Below, in pieces: positions 6,374-10,041 of a DNA stretch of 10,041 nucleotides; position 1 is the stretch's first letter; every line of letters begins with the position of its first letter. The notes below the pieces were generated by a model. It had not been told where the DNA came from. It worked only from the letters and a program-made list of their open reading frames with translations, and searched no databases. Both the position numbers and the translations under genes were made by a program. Location: the NCBI RefSeq assembly GCF_902388705.1, contig NZ_CABMQJ010000065.1, positions 1 to 10,041 on the forward strand, given 5' to 3'. This DNA is from an uncultured Alistipes sp. (GTDB taxonomy: Bacteria > Bacteroidota > Bacteroidia > Bacteroidales > Rikenellaceae).

Positions 6374-6401
6374 GTCATTAGTGACAACCTTGTGATGACA
6401 A
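6374..6401. promoter_or_regulatory. Possible operator: TGACAA repeats and GTCA/TGAC dyad in the lipoprotein leader
   Basis: Between the predicted start of transcription and the lipoprotein ATG lies GTCATTAGTGAC (6374-6385), a short dyad. TGACAA occurs at 6382-6387 and again at 6396-6401, the second overlapping the -7 box. This is the sort of arrangement a repressor could use, but the elements are short and could be chance. Confidence 0.25.
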
Positions 6402-6428
6402 AGATAAAAAAATTCCGCCAAACCGAAA
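6399..6428 (-). promoter_or_regulatory. Probable promoter of the lipoprotein-radical SAM operon
   Basis: TATCTTTG is present on the - strand (6406-6399), a perfect TAnnTTTG box. The -33 element is poor: TTTC at 6428-6425 with 18-base spacing is the best fit, in an A/T-rich stretch. Start is predicted near 6393, about 28 nt before the ATG. It is divergent from the cold-shock gene promoter, whose -33 box lies about 20 bases further right. Confidence 0.55.
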
Positions 6429-6445
6429 AAAACATGCCAAAAAGT

Positions 6446-6476
6446 TTTGAAAGCCAATGTTTTTTATTTTACTTTG
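6446..6476 (+). promoter_or_regulatory. Probable promoter of the cold-shock gene
   Basis: TTTG (6446-6449), 19 bases, then TTACTTTG (6469-6476), which matches TAnnTTTG at all but one position. The predicted start near 6483 gives a leader of only about 26 nt, unlike the long structured leader of Escherichia coli cspA. Confidence 0.55.
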
Positions 6477-6508
6477 CCGAATACATTAACACTTTAATTA
6501 ACAAATTT

Positions 6509-6709
6509 ATGACAGGTAAGGTAAAATGGTTCGATAGCAAGAAAGGCTACGGATTCATTACGGGTGAGAACGGCAAAGAAATCTTCGTTCACTTCTCGGG
6601 TATCGTAACGGATGGTTTCAAGTCGCTCAACGAAGGTCAGGCAGTCGAATTCGAAGTCGGCAACGGCGCCAAAGGCGAACAGGCTGTGAACGTGACGATC
6701 ATCGAGTAA
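6509..6709 (+). CDS. Cold-shock domain protein (CspA family)
   Basis: A 66-residue single cold-shock domain, a five-stranded OB fold that binds single-stranded RNA and DNA and acts as an RNA chaperone. It starts MTGKVKWFDSKKGYGFI and contains RNP1 (KGYGFI, 12-17) and RNP2 (IFVHFS, 26-31), with the aromatic residues Trp7, Phe8, Tyr14, Phe16, Phe27, His29 and Phe30 expected at the binding surface. Length is normal for the family. ATG 6509 is the correct start: the same frame is open further left, but only through sequence antisense to the lipoprotein and across the promoter. The gene appears monocistronic, with its own promoter (6446-6476) and a terminator at 6786-6818. Whether it is cold-induced or constitutive cannot be told from the sequence. 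Confidence 0.97.
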   Translation: MTGKVKWFDSKKGYGFITGENGKEIFVHFSGIVTDGFKSLNEGQAVEFEVGNGAKGEQAVNVTIIE

Positions 6710-6722
6710 AAGAACTCCTTTC

Positions 6723-6775
6723 AAATTCAGGGAATAAGAGCAAAATAACTCAAGATATTCACAAGCACTGAATTT
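6723..6775 (+). repeat. 8-bp inverted repeat in the cold-shock gene 3' UTR
   Basis: AAATTCAG (6723-6730) and CTGAATTT (6768-6775) are perfect complements separated by 37 A-rich bases. They fall between the stop codon and the terminator, so the mRNA 3' end could fold into a long-loop hairpin ahead of the terminator stem. Confidence 0.4.
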
Positions 6776-6785
6776 CATGTAATTA

Positions 6786-6818
6786 ACGGTGTCAGGACTA
6801 TGTCCCGACACCGTTTTT
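6786..6818 (+). terminator. Intrinsic terminator of the cold-shock gene
   Basis: ACGGTGTC (6786-6793), an A-C mismatch, GGAC, the loop TAT, GTCC, then GACACCGT (6807-6814) running into a T-run to 6818. It is a strong stem of 12 pairs 76 bases after the stop codon. Confidence 0.88.
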
Positions 6819-6830
6819 CGTTGCGCTGCC

Positions 6831-6857
6831 GCGCACCCTGCCACTCGCGGGGTGTGC
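6831..6857. other. GC-rich hairpin beyond the remnant gene's 3' end
   Basis: GCGCACCC (6831-6838) pairs with GGGTGTGC (6850-6857) with one G-T pair and an 11-base loop; flanking GCT and AGC could extend it with a bulge. There is no T-run on either side. It may be the decayed terminator of the - strand remnant gene. Confidence 0.35.
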
Positions 6858-6877
6858 AGCGTGCACGGGAATGCGGC

Positions 6878-7233
6878 TCAATTACGCGCAGGATAGAGGT
6901 ATCCCGTAAAATCGAGGACGTTGGTGTCATGCCCGGCACGCTCGTCGTTAATCCGGACAAAACATTTATTGGTATCCTTAAACAGCGTCACGCTCACCTC
7001 CCGCTCCTGTCCGAACCCATGCCCCCTGATTTTCAGACGGCAGTGCAAATCGCCGTTCTTTTTATATTCGGGTTGCGACAGTTCGGGGGTATCGTCCTCG
7101 ATGTTCGGGTAGTTCCCATAACAATCGTGATTTTATCGGTAGGCAAATCCCGGAAGGTGTAACCATACTCCCGGATACAACACTCTTTTCCAGAAACGGC
7201 CGGAGTCAGGAGGCCCGCGTTCATTTTCTCCAC
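6878..7233 (-). pseudogene. Frameshifted remnant of a small hypothetical gene
   Basis: On the - strand, an in-frame start (ATG 7224, or GTG 7233) leads into protein-like sequence containing ECCIREYGYTFRDLPTDKIT. Around 7115-7130 the plausible coding frame changes. The original frame runs on as Arg/Thr/Pro-rich noise to a stop at 7033. The frame shifted by one base instead reads YGNYPNIEDDTPELSQPEYK and continues to an orderly end (DFTGYLYPARN) at stop 6878. The second part has no ATG of its own; a GTG inside it would give only a short piece. The N-terminus reads AGLLTPAVSG, like the end of a signal peptide whose front is missing. Together about 115 residues would be encoded. I do not recognise the family. 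Base composition is clearly less GC-rich than the neighbours, which suggests acquisition by transfer. One sequencing error could also explain the frameshift. Confidence 0.6.
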
Positions 7234-7278
7234 AATACACTAAAAAATATCCGGCCGGCACAGCAGCGCCCCGATTTT

Positions 7279-7310
7279 CTTGTCCGTTTAAAAAATAAAT
7301 CGTACTTTTG
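7279..7310 (+). promoter_or_regulatory. Promoter of the phosphofructokinase gene
   Basis: CTTG (7279-7282), 20 bases, then TACTTTTG (7303-7310), an exact TAnnTTTG box. Start is predicted near 7317, giving a leader of about 45 nt that is A-rich before the ATG and lacks a Shine-Dalgarno sequence. Confidence 0.7.
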
Positions 7311-7361
7311 GGCGTCCAATTAGGTTAATTCAGGTTCAAACATAAAAACCCAAACAAAACC

Positions 7362-8597
7362 ATGAAAGAAGCAATAGCAATTCTGACTGGCGGCGGCCCC
7401 GCACCCGGTATGAACACCGTTGTGGGCAGCGTCGCAAAGACTTTCCTCCGTAAAGGTTACCGCGTAATCGGCCTGCACGAGGGCTACACGGGCCTGTTCA
7501 ATCCCTCGCCCCGTACGGTGGACATCGACTACCCCATGGCCGACGGCATTTTCAACCAGGGAGGTTCGTTCCTGCAGATGAGCCGTTTCAAACCCAAGGA
7601 TTCGGATTTCGACAACAATTTCAACCTCAAGTTCTTCACCGACAACAACGTCAAACTGCTCGTGACGGTCGGCGGCGACGACACGGCATCGACCGCGAAC
7701 CGCATCGCCAAGTTCCTCGAGGCAAAGAAATACCCCATCGCCAACATCCATGTCCCCAAGACCATCGACAACGACCTGCCCCTGCCCAAAGGGACACCGA
7801 CGTTCGGCTATGAGTCGGCCAAGGACAAGGGCGCCGTTATCGCCCGCGCCGTCTACGTGGACGCACGCACGAGCGGCAACTGGTTCGTGCTGGCTGCCAT
7901 GGGCCGCAGCGCCGGCCACCTGGCATTCGGTATCGGCGAGGCCTGCCACTACCCGATGATCGTCATTCCCGAGATGTTCGACAAAACGGAAATCACGGTC
8001 GAAAAAATCGTGAACCTCGTGATTTCGTCGATTATCAAGCGTAAAATCATGGGCATGGACTACGGCGCCGCAGTTATCTCGGAAGGCGTGTTCCACGCAT
8101 TGAGCGACGAGGAAATCCGCAAGAGCGGCATCCACTTCACCTACGACGAGCACGGACATCCCGAGCTGGGCAAGGTGTCGAAAGCGCATATCTTCAACGA
8201 GATGATCGAGAAGAAAGTCAAGGAGCTGGGCATCAAGGTCAAGAGCCGTCCGGTGGAACTGGGCTACGAAATCCGCTGCCAGACCCCGATTGCATACGAC
8301 CTGACGTACTGCTCGGAGCTGGGTATCGGCGTACACAAGCTCTTCGCCGAGGGCAAGACCGGCTGCATGGTATACGTGGATTCGGAGGGCAATGTCAATC
8401 CGCTCTACCTGAAAGATTTGCAGGATCCGACCACGGGCAAGATTCCGCCCCGTCTGGTGGACATCAACTCGGACAAATTCTCGTCGGTGGTAGAGAACAT
8501 CATCAACGCCGTCACGCCCGCGGATTACGAGGCTGCCAAACAGTACGTCGCAAATCCCGAGGAGTACGACTTCCATAAGATTCTTAACTGGAAATAA
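7362..8597 (+). CDS. 6-phosphofructokinase, probably diphosphate (PPi)-dependent
   Basis: A 411-residue phosphofructokinase that phosphorylates fructose 6-phosphate to fructose 1,6-bisphosphate in glycolysis, in the cytosol. The N-terminal loop TGGGPAPGMN (9-18) contacts the phosphoryl donor. GGDDT (104-108) has Asp where ATP-dependent enzymes usually have Gly (GGDGS/T), and PKTIDND (132-138) has Lys where ATP enzymes usually have Gly (PGTIDND). Both are the accepted marks of PPi use, making the reaction reversible and saving ATP. MGRSAGHLA (180-188) is the substrate-binding motif. Length exceeds the about 320 residues of bacterial ATP-PFK and fits PPi-type enzymes. ATG 7362 begins right before the conserved first strand. 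It has its own promoter (7279-7310) and terminator (8623-8655) and so is monocistronic. The gene symbol is left blank because pfkA and pfp are both used. Confidence 0.95.
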   Translation: MKEAIAILTGGGPAPGMNTVVGSVAKTFLRKGYRVIGLHEGYTGLFNPSPRTVDIDYPMADGIFNQGGSFLQMSRFKPKDSDFDNNFNLKFFTDNNVKLLVTVGGDDTASTANRIAKFLEAKKYPIANIHVPKTIDNDLPLPKGTPTFGYESAKDKGAVIARAVYVDARTSGNWFVLAAMGRSAGHLAFGIGEACHYPMIVIPEMFDKTEITVEKIVNLVISSIIKRKIMGMDYGAAVISEGVFHALSDEEIRKSGIHFTYDEHGHPELGKVSKAHIFNEMIEKKVKELGIKVKSRPVELGYEIRCQTPIAYDLTYCSELGIGVHKLFAEGKTGCMVYVDSEGNVNPLYLKDLQDPTTGKIPPRLVDINSDKFSSVVENIINAVTPADYEAAKQYVANPEEYDFHKILNWK

Positions 8598-8622
8598 TTC
8601 CGTTCACAGAACGATACGCAAG

Positions 8623-8655
8623 TTCCCGGAGGCAACTGCTTCCGGGAATTTTTTT
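8623..8655 (+). terminator. Intrinsic terminator of the phosphofructokinase gene
   Basis: TTCCCGGA (8623-8630) pairs with TCCGGGAA (8641-8648). The 10-base interval may pair further at its edges. Seven T's follow (8649-8655), 26 bases after the stop codon. Confidence 0.92.
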
Positions 8656-8682
8656 ACCGTCCCGATAATTTTTCGTTTTTTC

Positions 8683-8713
8683 CTTGGGTCTGCGACCGAA
8701 TTTTCTATCTTTG
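8683..8713 (+). promoter_or_regulatory. Promoter of the three-helix membrane protein gene
   Basis: CTTG (8683-8686), 19 bases, then TATCTTTG (8706-8713), an exact TAnnTTTG box. Transcription should start near 8720, about 32 nt before the ATG. Confidence 0.7.
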
Positions 8714-8751
8714 CATCCGAAATTCCAAACCCTAAAATCGAAATCCCATCC

Positions 8752-9636
8752 ATGGAAAGACCCGAAAACCCGAACGACGTATTCGACCCGATGCCGGACG
8801 AAAGTCCCGTACGCCCCGTGGCCGACACCCCGGCTGCCGACCAACGCGCACAGGCCATGGCCGAAGCGCGGAAAAACCTGCTGGCCGGTGTGCTCTGGTG
8901 CGCAGGCGGACTCGCATTCAGCTTTATCACCTATTATTTCACCTCGGCGGGCGGCAGGTATGTAGTCGCCACGGGTGCAATCATCTGGGGTGCGGTACAG
9001 GCGGTCAGGGGCCTTGCCGTCATGCTGAAAATCTATTACGGGGAGGGCCGTTTCTCCGCATTCTGGCGTACGGCCGCAATCGCCGTATGCTCGCTCGCGG
9101 CCCTCGTCTACCTGGGGCAGCTCTCCGTAAGGATGCTCGGCGGCGAAGATGTGCAACTAATCGAAACCGAGCAGCGCTACGCCTGCGATTCGCTGGGCCT
9201 CCGGTTCCGGGTTCCGGCCGGATACACCGCTCTCGAAACCAGCGGCGAGCCGGAAACGGAAACGACCTACGCGCACTACAACATCTCGACCTACAACCAG
9301 GATATCGGCATCAACATCGAGGGTGTCATCGGATTCCTCGACCCGCAGGAAATCGAATCGGCCGCCGACCTGGCGGAATACTGCACGAACCGGGACTCGG
9401 TCTATTACAACGCCGGCATCATAGCCCCCACACAACAGGTCGAAATCGGCGGACGGCAGATGCTGAACAGCGAGGGGCGGACAAAGGAAAACCCGGGACT
9501 CATCTACTCGGTATTCGACCTCGTGCACGGCAACACGCTCGTTACGGTCAGCTTCTGCTACGAGGAGAAATCCTACGGCAAGCCGCATACGCGGCAGCGA
9601 ATCGAAAAACTCCTCTCGGGCATCGAACTCTATTAA
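8752..9636 (+). CDS. Hypothetical membrane protein, three helices plus a C-terminal soluble domain
   Basis: A 294-residue protein that I cannot assign to a named family. The N-terminus (1-40) is acidic and Pro-rich. Three hydrophobic segments follow: about 42-63, 70-92 and 106-125. The first two form a pattern seen in many small bacterial membrane proteins, an aromatic and Gly-rich helix ending FITYYF, then GGRYVVATGAIIWG and a second helix ending with an Arg-Gly pair. After the third helix comes a soluble domain of about 165 residues (130-294), rich in beta-prone stretches (LGLRFRVPAGYTAL; TLVTVSFCYEE), with an odd number of helices before it. If the N-terminus is cytoplasmic, the domain would sit in the periplasm. 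Its shape recalls domains that handle short stretches of user-defined ligand or lipoprotein type, but no motif supports a function. Start ATG 8752 fits the promoter. The gene is transcribed alone and ends at a strong terminator. Confidence 0.85.
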   Translation: MERPENPNDVFDPMPDESPVRPVADTPAADQRAQAMAEARKNLLAGVLWCAGGLAFSFITYYFTSAGGRYVVATGAIIWGAVQAVRGLAVMLKIYYGEGRFSAFWRTAAIAVCSLAALVYLGQLSVRMLGGEDVQLIETEQRYACDSLGLRFRVPAGYTALETSGEPETETTYAHYNISTYNQDIGINIEGVIGFLDPQEIESAADLAEYCTNRDSVYYNAGIIAPTQQVEIGGRQMLNSEGRTKENPGLIYSVFDLVHGNTLVTVSFCYEEKSYGKPHTRQRIEKLLSGIELY

Positions 9637-9656
9637 AGGGAGGAGGCATATACAGG

Positions 9657-9693
9657 AACAAAGGACGGCTTTCGGGCCGTCCTTTGTTTTTAT
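9657..9693. terminator. Strong intrinsic terminator between the membrane protein gene and the SLOG gene
   Basis: AACAAAGGACGGC (9657-9669) pairs perfectly with GCCGTCCTTTGTT (9676-9688) around the 6-base loop TTTCGG, with T's following. It ends the + strand transcript. On the - strand it begins directly at the stop codon of the convergent gene, although the U-tract in that direction is weak. Confidence 0.92.
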
Positions 9694-10041
9694 CAGAAGA
9701 GCGTCGGCACGGACTGTGGCAATGCCGGCGCGGCGCGGTGCAGGTTCACCAGCTCCAGTCCCCGGCGCAGGGCGCGGCGGACGGTGTAATGCGTGCCTCC
9801 CGGCGAACCGTCGTACCAAGCGACAAGCAGCGAAGCATGCTCCACGAGGTAGTTATTGCGCACCGCATAGCACCCCGCGTGGTAAGCCGGGGAGAGCACG
9901 ACGCAGCGGTCGGCGGCAGCCAGCACACGGCGGAACCGTTCACGGTCGGCGGCGGAGAAACGCCCCTCCTGCCCCGCGAAAGGCACGACGGCCACAAGCG
10001 TCAGGCCGGGAAGCGGGCCGGACGGCGGATTCGCGCCGGCG
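9693..10041 (-). CDS. DUF1273 / YpsA-like SLOG-family protein (5' end cut by window edge)
   Basis: The C-terminal about 115 residues of a SLOG-superfamily (Rossmann-like) protein of the DUF1273/YpsA type. The frame stays open to the window edge, so the N-terminal nucleotide-binding part is outside. Visible family-like segments are LVAVVPFAGQEGRFS, corresponding to the 'ALPFENQ' region of YpsA; RVLAAADRCVVLSPAY; GCYAVRNNYLVEHASLLVAWYDG; and GGTHYTVRRALRRG near the end, the last two being the most diagnostic. The GTG at 9995 lies inside the domain and is not the true start. SLOG proteins are thought to bind nucleotides or related ligands; YpsA is linked to cell division in Firmicutes, but I infer no role here. 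The gene converges on the membrane protein gene and shares the hairpin at 9657-9693. Confidence 0.85.
   Translation of the reverse strand, partial: AGANPPSGPLPGLTLVAVVPFAGQEGRFSAADRERFRRVLAAADRCVVLSPAYHAGCYAVRNNYLVEHASLLVAWYDGSPGGTHYTVRRALRRGLELVNLHRAAPALPQSVPTLF

Noticed and set aside
6059..6508. An N-terminal extension of the cold-shock protein by 150 codons
   Set aside because: The extra frame is antisense to the lipoprotein gene and runs across two promoters. The cold-shock fold starts at ATG 6509 with normal length.
6494..6844. A - strand open frame opposite the cold-shock gene
   Set aside because: It overlaps the conserved cold-shock domain and its terminator; no recognisable protein features.
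7320..8576. A 418-codon - strand open frame opposite the phosphofructokinase
   Set aside because: It is a mirror of a highly conserved enzyme gene, with no promoter or motif of its own.
1..10041. CRISPR array, toxin-antitoxin pair, phage or transposon genes
   Set aside because: No regularly spaced repeats and no matching protein motifs were seen on either strand.

Overview
The window looks like chromosomal DNA from a high-GC member of the Bacteroidales, most likely Alistipes or a relative in the Rikenellaceae. The genus is inferred; no 16S or other marker gene is present. The evidence is the Bacteroidetes-type promoters (TTTG or TTG, 19-20 bases, TAnnTTTG), which recur before almost every transcription unit, the general lack of Shine-Dalgarno sequences, a PPi-type phosphofructokinase, and a radical SAM/lipoprotein pair known from Bacteroidetes.

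Left part (2-4211, + strand): three genes in a row with gaps of 34 and 59 bases, probably one operon. They are a short-chain dehydrogenase cut by the window edge, a HAD-family phosphatase, and a large membrane-anchored AsmA/DUF748-type envelope protein. The row ends at a bidirectional hairpin terminator that it shares with a convergent tRNA gene.

Middle (4173-6406, - strand): two tRNA-Pro genes (anticodons UGG and CGG), each with its own promoter and terminator. Upstream of them is a two-gene operon with a 3-base gap: a small lipoprotein followed by a radical SAM/SPASM enzyme. This fits the 'rSAM/lipoprotein system', whose chemistry I believe is uncharacterised. It is the most interesting locus here.

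Right part (6446-10041): divergent from the lipoprotein operon is a 66-residue cold-shock protein with a short leader and a strong terminator. Next comes a frameshifted, lower-GC remnant of a small gene on the - strand. Then follow a monocistronic PPi-dependent phosphofructokinase, a monocistronic three-helix membrane protein of unknown function, and a convergent DUF1273/YpsA-like SLOG gene cut by the right edge.

Apart from the rSAM/lipoprotein pair this is ordinary housekeeping territory. I saw no CRISPR array, insertion sequence, integrase or phage gene. Smaller oddities are a U-U mismatch in the acceptor stem of tRNA-Pro(CGG), imperfect tandem repeats between the tRNAs, and several unexplained inverted repeats.
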